Origin: Actinomycetota bacterium
GTDB taxonomy: Bacteria > Actinomycetota > Acidimicrobiia > Acidimicrobiales > Iamiaceae
Direction of reading: 5' to 3'
Assembly: GCA_019639075.1 (NCBI GenBank)
Contig: JAHBSO010000011.1
Coordinates: 1-64,000, forward strand
Length of the DNA: 64,000 bases
Translations under genes and position numbers: made by a program
Part shown: positions 7,773 through 21,119 of the stretch, piece by piece
How positions within the stretch are numbered: position 1 is the stretch's first letter
Layout: every line of letters starts with the position of its first letter
The notes under the pieces: generated by a model
What the model was told of the DNA's origin: nothing
What the model saw: only the letters and a program-made list of their open reading frames with translations
Database searches by the model: none

Positions 7773-8549
7773 TCACCGCTTGGGCACCCGATCCTCCTCG
7801 ATGACCACGATGCGGATGCCGCCGGTCATCTCGCTGATCAGGTTGACCAGTGCCGTGGTGAGCACGGCGAGGATCGTCGCGGCGAGGACCCCGACGGCCC
7901 CGATCGCCGCCACCGCCTTGAACATGCGGTCGCCGTAGAACCGGAAGTTGTCGAGACCGACGTCGGCCAGGAACTCCTGGAGCCGCTCGACCTGCCCGCT
8001 CGAGTACGCCACGCCCCACACGACCACGATCGAACCCAGCACCGCGACGTAGAGGCAGATGAACAGGAACAGCGACAGCTTCAGCACCGACCACAGCTCG
8101 ATCCGACGCACCACACGGGTGACCCGACGCCCCCGCCGGTCACCGGTGGTGCGCTCGTACTGCGGCTCGTTCGACCTGGTGCTGCGGCGCGACGACGCCG
8201 GCGGACCGGTGGGGACCGCGGCGCTGGGCTGGTCGACGTTCGTCGGATCGACCACCGCCGGCGCAGCCATGAACGCCGGGTTCGGTCCGGCGAACCCGGG
8301 CGGCGGCGCGGTGGGCGGCTCCACGGGAACCGTGGGGGCAGATCCGACCGACGAGGCCGACCCGTTGGCGGCGGCAGGCGCCCCGTCGTCGACGCGACCC
8401 GCATGGGTCATGGCCGCCGTCGACGAGGCCGTCGAACGCGCCGGCCGTGGCGGACGCTTCGGACCCCGCGACCTCCCGTTGGCCTCCGACTCCGGCGTGC
8501 TCGAGGACACGACATCGGAACCGGCGTCGCCGGACGGGTTGCGGGGCAC
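7773..8549 (-). CDS. DUF3566 domain transmembrane protein
   Basis: About 258 residues: a long low-complexity, Pro/Ala/Ser-rich cytoplasmic N-terminus, then the DUF3566 core. The core has helix 1 (about SVLKLSLFLFICLYVAVLGS), a short ectodomain (SSGQVERLQEFLADVG) and helix 2 (AAIGAVGVLAATILAVLTT), ending in a conserved basic tail. This family is encoded next to gyrA throughout actinobacteria; its role is unknown. The GTG of VPRNPSG was chosen because TACACT lies exactly 6 nt upstream, suggesting a leaderless mRNA. A TTG 11 codons earlier is the alternative. Confidence 0.85.
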   Translation of the reverse strand: MPRNPSGDAGSDVVSSSTPESEANGRSRGPKRPPRPARSTASSTAAMTHAGRVDDGAPAAANGSASSVGSAPTVPVEPPTAPPPGFAGPNPAFMAAPAVVDPTNVDQPSAAVPTGPPASSRRSTRSNEPQYERTTGDRRGRRVTRVVRRIELWSVLKLSLFLFICLYVAVLGSIVVVWGVAYSSGQVERLQEFLADVGLDNFRFYGDRMFKAVAAIGAVGVLAATILAVLTTALVNLISEMTGGIRIVVIEEDRVPKR

Positions 8550-8555
8550 GCGAGC

Positions 8556-8561
8556 AGTGTA
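8556..8561 (-). promoter_or_regulatory. candidate -10 element for a leaderless transcript of the DUF3566 gene
   Basis: TACACT (minus strand) ends 6 nt before the GTG at 8549. It fits the actinobacterial TANNNT -10 motif at the distance expected if transcription begins at the start codon. Confidence 0.45.
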
Positions 8562-8585
8562 CGGGATGGCCCGTGGTGCCAAGCC

Positions 8586-8912
8586 TCACGGGGATCGGTG
8601 GTGAGCGCTCCGCCCGGGCGTCGGAGCCCAGGTGGCGCTGGCCCGCGCCGTGCACCGGCCCCGCCGGATCTCCACCGTGACGACGGAGTCGCGCTCGCGG
8701 TAGTCCACGACCACCGCACCGTTCGCGGCTGCGACCCGCTCGGCGGCCGAGGCCCCGCCGTGCACCGCGGCGAGCGCGGCGGCGTCGGCGGTGGCCTCGG
8801 CCGCGGCCTGCTCACCGACCGCTCGGGCCACCGTCACCAGGCCGAGCGCCAACGCGCCCGCGAGCACCAGGAGCACCGCTGCCACCGGCACGATCTGTCC
8901 TCGTTCGTCCAT
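8586..8912 (-). CDS. TadE/TadG-like pseudopilin-type secretory protein
   Basis: A 108-residue protein starting MDERGQIVPVAAVLLVLAGA. The short charged leader, Gly-Gln and a 20-residue hydrophobic helix with a conserved Glu-like region (AVGEQAAAEATADAAALAAV) are characteristic of TadE/TadG 'flp-associated' minor pilins. No tad ATPase or prepilin peptidase is in the window. It sits between gyrA and DUF3566, apparently co-transcribed. The ATG at MDERG is preferred over the longer frame because the upstream residues are compositional noise. Confidence 0.65.
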   Translation of the reverse strand: MDERGQIVPVAAVLLVLAGALALGLVTVARAVGEQAAAEATADAAALAAVHGGASAAERVAAANGAVVVDYRERDSVVTVEIRRGRCTARASATWAPTPGRSAHHRSP

Positions 8913-9039
8913 GCCACCGTTCCCTCCGGGAGCGGTCCCGCGCGTCGCGGGACCGGTGTTCGATCGGGAAGGCGGGTCGACCCCGGTCACGCGGCCGGGG
9001 CGTGGGCGAGGGCGACGGCGAGCCGTCCCCTCGTGGCGG

Positions 9040-11532
<2,493 letters not shown>

Positions 11533-11573
11533 GGGTCCTCAGGATCGGGTGGTGGTGGTCGGGCGCAGCAGGT

Positions 11574-13592
<2,019 letters not shown>

Positions 13593-13707
13593 TCACGATG
13601 GCCTCCAGGCTACCACGCGGGGGTGACGATCCCGACCATCCCCGAGCGGTCGAAATGGCCGTTGCGTGAGGCCACACAAGGGTTTGCGGCCGATCTCCGA
13701 GATGTGA

Positions 13708-14064
13708 TCAACGACCGCCGTGTCGGTCGATCCGCACGCTCAACGACACGATGGTCCCGGGCCCCAGGAGCTGGTCGACACGACCCAGGATCTCGGCCTC
13801 GGACCAGCGGAGGTGGTCGGCCCACGCGGGTCCCGCGACGCGCACCGAGAGGCATCCGTCGCGCACCGAGATCGGTCGCGAGCGATCCGCCACCTCCGGT
13901 CCGACGAGCTCGGACCAGCGCTCGTGGACGAGCACGATCGCGTCGACACCGCCGCCGCCGAGGCTCCGCAGCACCGCGTCGAGGCCCTCGCGCAACGGTG
14001 TGGGCGGCGGACCCTGGTCACCGTCGGGGGTGGGGAGCGGGGACCACGGCACCGGTCCAGTCAA
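13708..14064 (-). CDS. DUF721 / DciA-like protein
   Basis: 118 residues with the DUF721 core: LVHERWSELVGPEVADRSRP, then DGCLSVRVAGPAWADHLRW and RVDQLLGPG. The family is related to DciA, the helicase-loading partner of DnaB in bacteria lacking DnaC/DnaI, and in actinobacteria it regularly lies between recF and gyrB. A role in helicase loading is inferred from the family. The TTG start overlaps the recF stop by 4 bp. Confidence 0.88.
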   Translation of the reverse strand: MTGPVPWSPLPTPDGDQGPPPTPLREGLDAVLRSLGGGGVDAIVLVHERWSELVGPEVADRSRPISVRDGCLSVRVAGPAWADHLRWSEAEILGRVDQLLGPGTIVSLSVRIDRHGGR

Positions 14065-15143
14065 CCACCCGTCGACACCCGCCCGTTCGAGACCTGCAGG
14101 GACCGACCCGGCACCGCACCGGCCGGCAGATCGGTGGCGGTGCTCAGCACGGTCTGCCCCGCCGGCAACGACGCCAGCAGCGCCGCGCTCCGGCCGACGT
14201 CGAGCTCGGAGAACACGTCGTCGAGCAGCAGGACCGGGGGCGTCTCGGTCCGACGGGTCACGACCTCGTGCGCGGCCAACCGGAGCGCCAACGCCAGCGA
14301 CCGCTGCTCTCCCTGCGACGCGTGCGTCCGGGCGGGCATCCCGTCCAGCACGATCTCAAGCTCGTCGCGGTGGGGCCCGACGGTCGACACCCCGCGGCGC
14401 AGGTCGTCGCGGCGGCTGGCCGCCAGGGCCTCGGCCAGACCGGTGGCCATCCACGGCGGGTCGTAGGTGATCGTCACCGACGCGCTCGTGCCGGCCAGGT
14501 CCCGGTACGCCTGCTCCAGCACCGGGCCCAGCTCCTCGACGAGGGTGCGCCGGGCGCCCGCGAGGTACTCCCCCGCCGTGGTGAGCTTGGCGTCGAACAC
14601 GTCGAGGGTCAGCTCCACCTCGGGCGTCAACCGTCCCCCGGCCTGCTTGAGGAGGGCGCCGCGCTGGCGCAGCACCTTGTCGAGGTCGGTGCGGGCCTGG
14701 TCGTAGCGGGGGTGCAGCGCCACCAGCGTGTCGTCGAGGTAGGTGCGCCGATCCCCGGGCGACCCCTTCACCAGGACCAGGTCGTCGGGCGAGAACACCG
14801 TGACCCGCAACGCACCGAGCAGGTCGCGCGCCCGCCGGAGCGGTTGTCGGTTGATCTGGGCCCGGTTCCGGCCGTTCCTGACGATCTCGGCCTCCAGGAG
14901 GAGGGACCGCCCTTCGCGCTCACCCTCGGCGCGCACGATGGCACGTTCCGCGCCCATGCGGATCAACGCCTCGTTGGGAGCACCGCGGAACGACCCCAAC
15001 GTCGCCAGGTAGGCGATCGCCTCGAGCAGGTTCGACTTCCCGTGTCCGTTGGGTCCGAGGACCGCGGTCAAGCCCTCGTCGAAGGTGACCTCGGCGGTCT
15101 CGTAGCCCCGGAAGTCGGTGAGCCAGAGCCGGCGGAGGTGCAC
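14061..15143 (-). CDS. recF: DNA replication and repair protein RecF
   Basis: A 360-residue SMC-like ATPase that helps load RecA at gapped DNA. Walker A is GPNGHGKSN (30-38). A signature-like SQGEQRSLALALRLA and Walker B PPVLLLDDVFSELD lie in the C-terminal part. The length matches the family (about 360-385). The start is GTG. It is located between dnaN and DUF721, the conserved order. Confidence 0.96.
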   Translation of the reverse strand: MHLRRLWLTDFRGYETAEVTFDEGLTAVLGPNGHGKSNLLEAIAYLATLGSFRGAPNEALIRMGAERAIVRAEGEREGRSLLLEAEIVRNGRNRAQINRQPLRRARDLLGALRVTVFSPDDLVLVKGSPGDRRTYLDDTLVALHPRYDQARTDLDKVLRQRGALLKQAGGRLTPEVELTLDVFDAKLTTAGEYLAGARRTLVEELGPVLEQAYRDLAGTSASVTITYDPPWMATGLAEALAASRRDDLRRGVSTVGPHRDELEIVLDGMPARTHASQGEQRSLALALRLAAHEVVTRRTETPPVLLLDDVFSELDVGRSAALLASLPAGQTVLSTATDLPAGAVPGRSLQVSNGRVSTGG

Positions 15144-15177
15144 GGGGACGGCGGGCGGGGATCCGTCGCGGGTCGGG

Positions 15178-16275
15178 TCAGGACACCCGCACCGGCATGA
15201 GCAGGTACAGGAACTCCTCGACGCCGGCCGAGCGGATCACCGCGGGCTTCTGGGCATCGACGGTGTCGAGGGTGATCTCGTCACCCTCGGTCACGTCGAC
15301 GCCACTCAGCAGGTACTCCGGGTTGAAGGCGACCGTGAGCGCCTCGCCGGAGAACTCGGCGTCGAGCTGCTCGTGGGCCTGGCCGACGTCCTGGGTGATC
15401 GCGACCAGCTCCAGGCCGTCGGCGCTCATGGCGAGGCGGACCGGGGTGTTCGGCTCGCGGGCCATCAGCTTCACGCGACGGACCGCCTCGACCAGTGCCT
15501 CCCGGTTGACCGTGAGCCGGTTGGGGTGGCTGGCCGGGATGAGGCCCCGGTAGTTCGGGAAGTCACCGTCGATGAGCCGGGTGGTGAGGCGCACCGAACC
15601 GACCTCGAACGTCGCCTCGCGTTCGCCCAACCGCAGCGTCACCTGTTCGGAGGAGCCGAGGAGGCGCTCCAGCTCCTTCAGGGCACGCGACGGCACGAGG
15701 ACGCTCTGGCCCTCGCTCAGCACCGTGGTGCCCGGCAGGTCCCGCACCGCCAGCCGGTAGGAGTCGGTGGCCACCAGCCGCAGGCCGTCGTTCTCCGCGG
15801 CCATCAGCACGCCGGTGAGGATCGCGCGGGCATCGTCGGCGCTGGCCGCCGGCACCACCTGGTGGAGCGCGGAGGCGAAGTCCTTGGCCTCCAGCGTGAC
15901 CGCGTCGTCGGTCGGCATCGCCAGGCGGGGGAACTCGTCGGCCGGCAGGAGGCGCAACGACGACTGGAAGCGTCCGGCGGTGATCGTGGCCTCGTCGCCC
16001 TCGGCATCGACCTCGACGCGCGGGTCACCGAGGGAGCGCACCAGATCGGACGCCAGCTTCGAGGGGAGCACCGCGATCCCGTCCTGCTCTCCCGCCACCT
16101 CGATCTCGACCTCGATGGTGAGCTCGAGATCGGATCCGGTCAGCTTGAGGCGGTCGCCGGTGAGCTCGACGCGGACACCGGCCAGCACCGGCAGCGCGCC
16201 GCCGCGGTTCGCGACCGCTCGTCCAGCGGCGCCGAAGGCTTCGACCAGGGTGTCTCGCTCGCAGCGGAACTTCAC
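15178..16275 (-). CDS. dnaN: DNA polymerase III beta subunit (sliding clamp)
   Basis: The 365-residue processivity clamp (E. coli 366), a ring of three repeated domains per subunit. It starts VKFRCERDTLVEAFGAAGRA, contains LPSKLASDLVRSL, and ends with the usual VEEFLYLLMPVRVS. The GTG was chosen because it fits the N-terminus of the family; the open frame extends upstream through the DnaA-box region only by chance. It is the first gene after the putative oriC. Confidence 0.97.
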   Translation of the reverse strand: MKFRCERDTLVEAFGAAGRAVANRGGALPVLAGVRVELTGDRLKLTGSDLELTIEVEIEVAGEQDGIAVLPSKLASDLVRSLGDPRVEVDAEGDEATITAGRFQSSLRLLPADEFPRLAMPTDDAVTLEAKDFASALHQVVPAASADDARAILTGVLMAAENDGLRLVATDSYRLAVRDLPGTTVLSEGQSVLVPSRALKELERLLGSSEQVTLRLGEREATFEVGSVRLTTRLIDGDFPNYRGLIPASHPNRLTVNREALVEAVRRVKLMAREPNTPVRLAMSADGLELVAITQDVGQAHEQLDAEFSGEALTVAFNPEYLLSGVDVTEGDEITLDTVDAQKPAVIRSAGVEEFLYLLMPVRVS

Positions 16276-16608
16276 GTGGTGCTCACTTTCTCCGAGGAAG
16301 GTGCTGATCAGGTGTGATGGTGGTGGTAGGGCCTGTGGATTGGGGAAAACCGCAGGTTCTCGCTGGTCAGACCGCTCGTCGGTCGTCCTCGGTGTGTCCC
16401 CAATGTTCCACAACCGCGGTGGTGGGCGGGGCATGGGCGGTGGATCGGGGCCGCGTTCTCCCCCGCGGGACCCGTGGTCGTCCCCGTCCGGTCCCCCGAT
16501 GATCCACAGGGTGCGCCCGGGTTCGCGGTGTGCTTTCCCCCAGGTCCCTGTGGAAGAAGGTGGAAAACCGGTGTGACGTGAGCCACTTCGAAGGTGTGGA
16601 ACCCCACG
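16276..16608. other. putative chromosomal origin (oriC): dnaA-dnaN gap with degenerate DnaA boxes
   Basis: This 333-bp gap contains at least five sequences one to three mismatches from the DnaA box TTATCCACA/TTGTCCACA: TGTGGATTG (16334), TGTTCCACA (16404), TGATCCACA (16500), TGTGGAAGA (16549) and TGTGGAACC (16595). They occur in both orientations, with A-runs (GGGGAAAAC at about 16342, GGAAAACC at about 16562). The region between dnaA and dnaN is the origin in many actinobacteria. No perfect box is present, so the assignment rests mainly on position. Confidence 0.65.
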
Positions 16609-18006
16609 TCAGCCGCCCTTCCGGATCTGTTGCACCAGTTCGCTGACCTGGTCGTAGATCTGGCGGCGCTCCTTCATCAGCGCCTTGATCTTGTCGACCG
16701 CGTGGATGACCGTCGTGTGGTCCCGACCGCCGAACTCGCGGGCGATCGCCGGGTACGACAGGTCGGTCAGCTCCCGGAAGACGTACATCGCGATCTGGCG
16801 CGCGGTCACGAGCGGTCGGCGGCGGCTCTTGCCCTTGAGGTCCTCGACGGTGAAGTCGAACATCTCCGCGGTGGCCTCGAGGATGAGGGCCGGGGTGATC
16901 GGACGGGGCTGGCGGTCGCCGAGGATGTCGTGCAGGTGCTTCTCGGCCTCGGGCAGCGTCAGCGGCTCCTTGACCAGGTTGGCGAGCGCCGAGACCCGGT
17001 TGAGCGCGCCCTCGAGCTCGCGGATGTTGTCGGTGATGTTGGTGGCGATGAACTCGAGGATCTCGTCGGGCACCGGGACGGGTTCGTCCTCGGCCTTCTT
17101 GCGGAGGATGGCCAGGCGGGTCTCGAGGTCGGGCGGCTGGATGTCGGTGATCAGGCCCATCTTGAACCGGCTGCGCAGGCGGTTCTCCAGGGTCGAGATG
17201 GCGTCCGGCGGACGGTCCGAGGACAGGACGAGCTGGCGACGGCCCTCGTGGAGCGCGTTGAACGTGTGGAAGAACTCCTCCTGGGTCTCCTTGCGGTTCT
17301 CCAGGAACTGGATGTCGTCGACCAGGAGGACGTCGACCTCGCGGTACCGGCGCTTGAACTCGGTGGAGGTGTTGAGGCGGATCGACTCGATGAACTGGTT
17401 CAGGAAGGTCTCGCTCGTGACGTAGCGGACCTTGTAGTGGGGGTAGTTCTCCTCCACGTAGTGGCGGATCGCCTGGAGCAGGTGGGTCTTGCCGAGCCCG
17501 GCGTCGCCGTAGATGAACAGCGGGTTGTAGGACCGCCCGGGCGTCTCGGCCACGGCGAGGGCCGCGGCGTGCGCGAACCGGTTTGAGGTGCCGGTGACGA
17601 AGCCGTCGAAGGTGAGGTTGCGGGCCTGGGAGGTCGCGATCGGGCCGGTCGACCCGTGACCCCCGGCCCGATCGTCGGTCTGCGCCTCGGCGATGGTCGC
17701 CGGGGGCGCGCCGAGTGCTTCGTCGAGCGGATCGGTGAACAGGGCGTCGATCGCCGCGCCCGGCTGGACCACGATCTCGATGGTGAGGGGGGTCTGGGCG
17801 ACGTCGGTCAGGATCGACTCGACCAGGGACCGGTACCGGCTCTCGACGCGATCCTTGATCATGCCGTTGGGCGCGGCGAGCAGCAGGGCCTCGTGCTCGA
17901 CGCCCAGCGCGGTGATGTCCTGGAAGGTCGATCGCCAGACGACCTCGGAGACCTGGGCCTGCAACGAATCTCGGCACGTGGCCCAGAGGTCTGGAGCGTC
18001 TGCCAC
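16609..18006 (-). CDS. dnaA: chromosomal replication initiator protein DnaA
   Basis: A 465-residue AAA+ initiator that melts oriC. It has N-terminal domain I (LWATCRDSLQAQVSEVVWRS), a short acidic linker, the AAA+ core with GDAGLGKTH (Walker A, about 167-175) and VLLVDDIQFLE (Walker B), and domain IV with the DnaA-box-binding signature FGGRDHTTVIHAVDKI. The GTG start of VADAPDL is favoured, with GGGAG about 10 nt upstream. An ATG 16 codons earlier adds residues unlike other DnaA proteins. Degenerate DnaA boxes flank the start, consistent with autoregulation. Confidence 0.97.
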   Translation of the reverse strand: MADAPDLWATCRDSLQAQVSEVVWRSTFQDITALGVEHEALLLAAPNGMIKDRVESRYRSLVESILTDVAQTPLTIEIVVQPGAAIDALFTDPLDEALGAPPATIAEAQTDDRAGGHGSTGPIATSQARNLTFDGFVTGTSNRFAHAAALAVAETPGRSYNPLFIYGDAGLGKTHLLQAIRHYVEENYPHYKVRYVTSETFLNQFIESIRLNTSTEFKRRYREVDVLLVDDIQFLENRKETQEEFFHTFNALHEGRRQLVLSSDRPPDAISTLENRLRSRFKMGLITDIQPPDLETRLAILRKKAEDEPVPVPDEILEFIATNITDNIRELEGALNRVSALANLVKEPLTLPEAEKHLHDILGDRQPRPITPALILEATAEMFDFTVEDLKGKSRRRPLVTARQIAMYVFRELTDLSYPAIAREFGGRDHTTVIHAVDKIKALMKERRQIYDQVSELVQQIRKGG

Positions 18007-18032
18007 CTGGTTCGATCTCCCGTTCGGTGTGG

Positions 18033-18065
18033 CGTTCCACAGCAGGGTCCACATGCTGTGGAAAA
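18033..18065. promoter_or_regulatory. DnaA-box-like sites upstream of dnaA
   Basis: CGTTCCACA (18033-18041), GGTCCACA (18046-18053) and, reading minus, TTTTCCACA (18057-18065) lie 27-60 bp upstream of the dnaA start. The last differs by one base from TTATCCACA. Autorepression of dnaA by DnaA is common; binding here is inferred. Confidence 0.5.
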
Positions 18066-18266
18066 CGTCGGGTGATCCGGGCCCGGCGGGGCGGGCTCGG
18101 TCGTGCGTCGCATCGGATGTGGGCTCGGGGGGAGCCCTTCCGCATCCGATCCCGGACGGCGGAACGGGGACCGTAGCACCGTCGTCGGACCCCCGTGCAA
18201 GCCGTGCTCGAGGCGCAGGTCAGCGCTCCCGCGCCGCCGGCGCGAACGCGCGGCGGGAGCCTCTTG

Positions 18267-18296
18267 TTGCCCGGGGAACGGGCCGGGGCCTAGCGT
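18267..18296 (+). promoter_or_regulatory. candidate promoter of the rpmH-rnpA-yidD-yidC-jag-rsmG operon
   Basis: TTGCCC (18267-18272) and TAGCGT (18291-18296) are 18 bp apart, a reasonable housekeeping -35/-10 pair. This leaves a leader of about 95 nt before the rpmH start. The rest of the 392-bp dnaA-rpmH gap is GC-rich and holds inverted segments such as CGCATCGGATGTGG / CCGCATCCGATCCC near 18110-18152. Confidence 0.5.
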
Positions 18297-18398
18297 TGTC
18301 GGGTTCCCGTCGGTGCCCCGCGCACGCGACGGCGTGATTCGTCGGCACCGCCCGTGGTGCCCGGCCGGACGCCTCCGGCCATGAGGAAGGAAGACCCT

Positions 18399-18533
18399 GT
18401 GAAGCGCACGTTCCAACCGAAGGTCCGACGGCGGGCCAAGAACCACGGCTTCCGCGCCCGGATGTCGACCCGAGCGGGTCGCTCGATCCTGCGGAACCGC
18501 CGGGCCAAGGGTCGGGCCAAGCTCTCGGCTTGA
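18399..18533 (+). CDS. rpmH: 50S ribosomal protein L34
   Basis: A 44-residue, strongly basic ribosomal protein beginning [18 protein letters not shown] and ending [10 protein letters not shown], an almost complete match to the family pattern. It starts at GTG behind AGGAAGGAAG. The stop overlaps the TTG of rnpA, so the two are coupled. It is the first gene of the plus-strand cluster diverging from dnaA. Confidence 0.97.
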   Translation: MKRTFQPKVRRRAKNHGFRARMSTRAGRSILRNRRAKGRAKLSA

Positions 18534-18880
18534 TCACCCGGGTCCGGGACCGCCGTACCTTCGCGGCGCTGCGGACGGACGGTGTGCGGGTGCGGCGGGG
18601 GCCGTTGTCGATGACCCACCTCGACGACGATCCCGACGGCCCCACCCGGCTGGCCTTCGCCATCACCCGGCGGGTCGGCACCGCGGTGGTCCGCAACCGG
18701 CTCCGACGCCGTCTCCGGGCGATCTGCGTCGATCTGGACCGGACCCGACCAGCCCTGGTCCCCGGTGGCGCCCTCCTCCTGGCGCCCGGCCCCGATGCCG
18801 TGCGCCGTACCCCTGATGAAATGAGGAACGACGTGATCCGCCTCCTCGACGAACTCCAGTCCCGTCGGCAGGGTCGATGA
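18530..18880 (+). CDS. rnpA: ribonuclease P protein component
   Basis: A 116-residue basic subunit of RNase P that assists 5' maturation of tRNA. The family motif is [21 protein letters not shown] followed by RLRAICVDL. The TTG start overlaps the rpmH stop by 4 bp, and the stop overlaps the yidD ATG (ATGA). Confidence 0.95.
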   Translation: MITRVRDRRTFAALRTDGVRVRRGPLSMTHLDDDPDGPTRLAFAITRRVGTAVVRNRLRRRLRAICVDLDRTRPALVPGGALLLAPGPDAVRRTPDEMRNDVIRLLDELQSRRQGR

Positions 18881-19146
18881 GCCCGGTCGCCAAGGCCATG
18901 CGGTCGATCGTCCGCGCGTACCAGCACCTGCGGGCCGGGCGGCCCTCACCCTGCCGGTACCAGCCGACCTGCTCCAGCTACGCGGTCGAGGCCATCGAGG
19001 TCCACGGCGCCCTTCGGGGCGGGTGGCTGGCGCTGCGCCGCATCGGCCGGTGCAACCCGTTCGGCAGCTCGGGCTGGGATCCGGTGCCGCTCCCCCGCAC
19101 CGACGACGCCCACGACCACCACCACCACGAACGGACGGTCGCCTGA
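18877..19146 (+). CDS. yidD: membrane protein insertion efficiency factor YidD
   Basis: An 89-residue small membrane-associated protein with the YidD core: [20 protein letters not shown], then [20 protein letters not shown] and [17 protein letters not shown], including the three conserved cysteines. A His-rich tail (DDAHDHHHH) extends the end and may bind metal. ATG start coupled to rnpA; the stop overlaps yidC by 1 bp (TGATG). It assists YidC-dependent insertion. Confidence 0.95.
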   Translation: MSPVAKAMRSIVRAYQHLRAGRPSPCRYQPTCSSYAVEAIEVHGALRGGWLALRRIGRCNPFGSSGWDPVPLPRTDDAHDHHHHERTVA

Positions 19147-20225
19147 TGTACGACCTCATCGTCAAGCCGCTCGAGTTCTACTACGGGCTCTGGCCGAACT
19201 ACGCGGGCGCGATCGCACTGCTGACGTTGACGATCATGATCGTCCTGCTCCCGCTGACCCTCAAGGGCACGCGGTCGATGCTGGCCATGCAGAAGCTCCA
19301 GCCGGAGATGAAGGCGCTGCAGGCCAAGCACCGCGACGACCGACAGAAGCTCAACGAGGAGATGCTGAAGTTCTACCAGGAGAACAAGATCAACCCGATG
19401 GCGGGTTGCCTGCCGCTGCTCCTGCAGATGCCGGTGTTCTTCATCCTCTACAGCACCATCAACGGGCTGGTGCACCGGGCGCCCTACGGCCGTGACCTGG
19501 GCGCCGCCGCGGCCACCGCGGTGCGCTCGGGCGGGTCCTACGCGAACTTCGGCAACTTCGAACCGAAGTACCTCGACCACAGCTCGTCGTTGTTCCAGGA
19601 CCTCAACGCGACCAACCAGATGCGCTCCTTCGGGCTCGACCTGGCCGAGTCCGCCACCAAGGCGTTCGGCTCCGGCATCGCCCACGCCGCCCCGTACCTG
19701 CTGCTCGTGCTGGCGGTGGCCGGCACCAGCTACTACCAGCAGCGTCAGATCGCCGGTCGGCAGAAGGGCAAGAGCGACAACCCCATGTCGCAGCAGCAGC
19801 AGATGCTCATGAAGATCATGCCGATCTTCTTCTCGTTCATCTCGCTGACGCTGCCCGCCGGCATCGTCGTGTACTTCCTGGTGTCGAACACGTTCCGGAT
19901 CGGCCAGCAGGCCTTCATCACCCGCACCATGTACCGGGACGAGGACGGACCCGTGTCCACCACCGCGAGGGAGACCGCGCCGGCCGGCCGATCCAAGGGG
20001 TTCATGGAGCAGTTCCGAGAGATCGCCCCGAGCCCGTCACGGGCCAAGGACGACTTCAAGAAGAAGTCGACCGACGCCGGGTCCGGGACCGGTGGGTCCC
20101 GCAAGGGCGACTCGTCGACGACCGAACCGACGTCGAACGGCAACGGCTCCGGGGGCGGGCAGAAGCCCAGCCGAGCGGCCCCGAGCAGCGCGAACCGGTC
20201 GAAGTCCAAGAAGAAGAGGAAGTGA
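19146..20225 (+). CDS. yidC: membrane protein insertase YidC (Oxa1 family)
   Basis: A 359-residue insertase of the short Gram-positive type without a large periplasmic domain. Helix 1 (YAGAIALLTLTIMIVLLPLT) is followed by the cytoplasmic hairpin with coiled-coil MLAMQKLQPEMKALQAKHRD. Then come NPMAGCLPLLLQMPVFFILY and two more C-terminal helices (PYLLLVLAVAGTSYY; FFSFISLTLPAGIVVYFLVS). A positively charged tail ending KSKKKRK is typical for ribosome contact. It starts at the ATG overlapping the yidD stop. Confidence 0.96.
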   Translation: MYDLIVKPLEFYYGLWPNYAGAIALLTLTIMIVLLPLTLKGTRSMLAMQKLQPEMKALQAKHRDDRQKLNEEMLKFYQENKINPMAGCLPLLLQMPVFFILYSTINGLVHRAPYGRDLGAAAATAVRSGGSYANFGNFEPKYLDHSSSLFQDLNATNQMRSFGLDLAESATKAFGSGIAHAAPYLLLVLAVAGTSYYQQRQIAGRQKGKSDNPMSQQQQMLMKIMPIFFSFISLTLPAGIVVYFLVSNTFRIGQQAFITRTMYRDEDGPVSTTARETAPAGRSKGFMEQFREIAPSPSRAKDDFKKKSTDAGSGTGGSRKGDSSTTEPTSNGNGSGGGQKPSRAAPSSANRSKSKKKRK

Positions 20226-20228
20226 CAC

Positions 20229-21119
20229 GTGCAGTGGGTTGAGACCACCGGACGAACCATCGAGGACGCCAAGGAGGCCGCGCTCGACCAGCTCGGCATC
20301 GACGAGCACGAGGCCGAGTTCGAGATCCTCGAGGAGGCCAAGACCGGGCTCTTCGGCCGGGTGCGCAGCGATGCCCGGGTGCGAGCCCGGGTGGTGCCGA
20401 AGGCCCCCCGTCCCAAGCAGGAGCGGCGTGGACGCAAGCCCCGCAAGGGCCGCAGCGACGACGAAGGCGCTGGTGGCGGGGGTGGCGATCGTTCGCCGAA
20501 CCGTTCGAGCGAGGGTGCCTCGTCGTCCGACGACGCCCCGGCGTCCAAGCGGCGTCGCAACGGTCGGAGCCGGTCGGGCTCCTCGTCAGGCGGACGATCC
20601 GCCGCCAACCAGGAAGGCAGCGACATGTCCGAAGACGCGGTCAACGTCGACCAGCAGGCCGACATCATCTCGGAGTTCCTCGACGGGCTCCTCGATTCGC
20701 TCGGCATCGAAGGGAAGGTCGACCGGACGAAGGTCGACGACGACACCATCGAGCTCAAGGTGACCGGCAACGACGACCTGGGCCTGCTCATCGGCCCGAA
20801 GGGCCAGACCCTCACCGCCGTCCACGAGCTGTCCCGCACCGTGTTGCAGCGGCGGGCCACCGGGCGCCACGACGGTCGGGTCCGCATCGACATCGGTGGC
20901 TACCGGCAGCGGCGGGCCGAGGCGTTGGCGCGGTTCGTCACCGCTCAGGCCGAGATCGTGCAGGAGGAGGGCGTCTCGCGGGCACTCGAGCCGATGAACG
21001 CCGTCGACCGCAAGGTCGTCCACGACACCGTCAACGACATCGAGGGCGTCGACACCGTCTCGGAGGGTGTCGATCCCAGGCGTCGGGTCGTGATCGTGCC
21101 CGCCGACCAGGCGGAGTGA
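20229..21119 (+). CDS. jag: Jag/KhpB RNA-binding protein (Jag-N, KH, R3H domains)
   Basis: 296 residues. The Jag-N domain (WVETTGRTIEDAKEAALDQL ... EEAKTGLFGRVRSDARVRAR) occupies 1-58. A disordered linker rich in Arg, Gly and Ser spans about 60-125. A KH domain with LLIGPKGQTLTAVHELSRT follows, and an R3H domain near the end (EPMNAVDRKVVHDTV). The family binds RNA and influences cell-shape and division genes in Gram-positives. GTG start 3 bp after yidC. Confidence 0.92.
   Translation: MQWVETTGRTIEDAKEAALDQLGIDEHEAEFEILEEAKTGLFGRVRSDARVRARVVPKAPRPKQERRGRKPRKGRSDDEGAGGGGGDRSPNRSSEGASSSDDAPASKRRRNGRSRSGSSSGGRSAANQEGSDMSEDAVNVDQQADIISEFLDGLLDSLGIEGKVDRTKVDDDTIELKVTGNDDLGLLIGPKGQTLTAVHELSRTVLQRRATGRHDGRVRIDIGGYRQRRAEALARFVTAQAEIVQEEGVSRALEPMNAVDRKVVHDTVNDIEGVDTVSEGVDPRRRVVIVPADQAE

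Noticed and set aside
18007..18054. Longer DnaA starting at the upstream ATG
   Set aside because: The extra 16 residues do not resemble DnaA N-termini, and the ATG overlaps the DnaA-box-like cluster. The internal GTG has a GGGAG ribosome site and fits family length.
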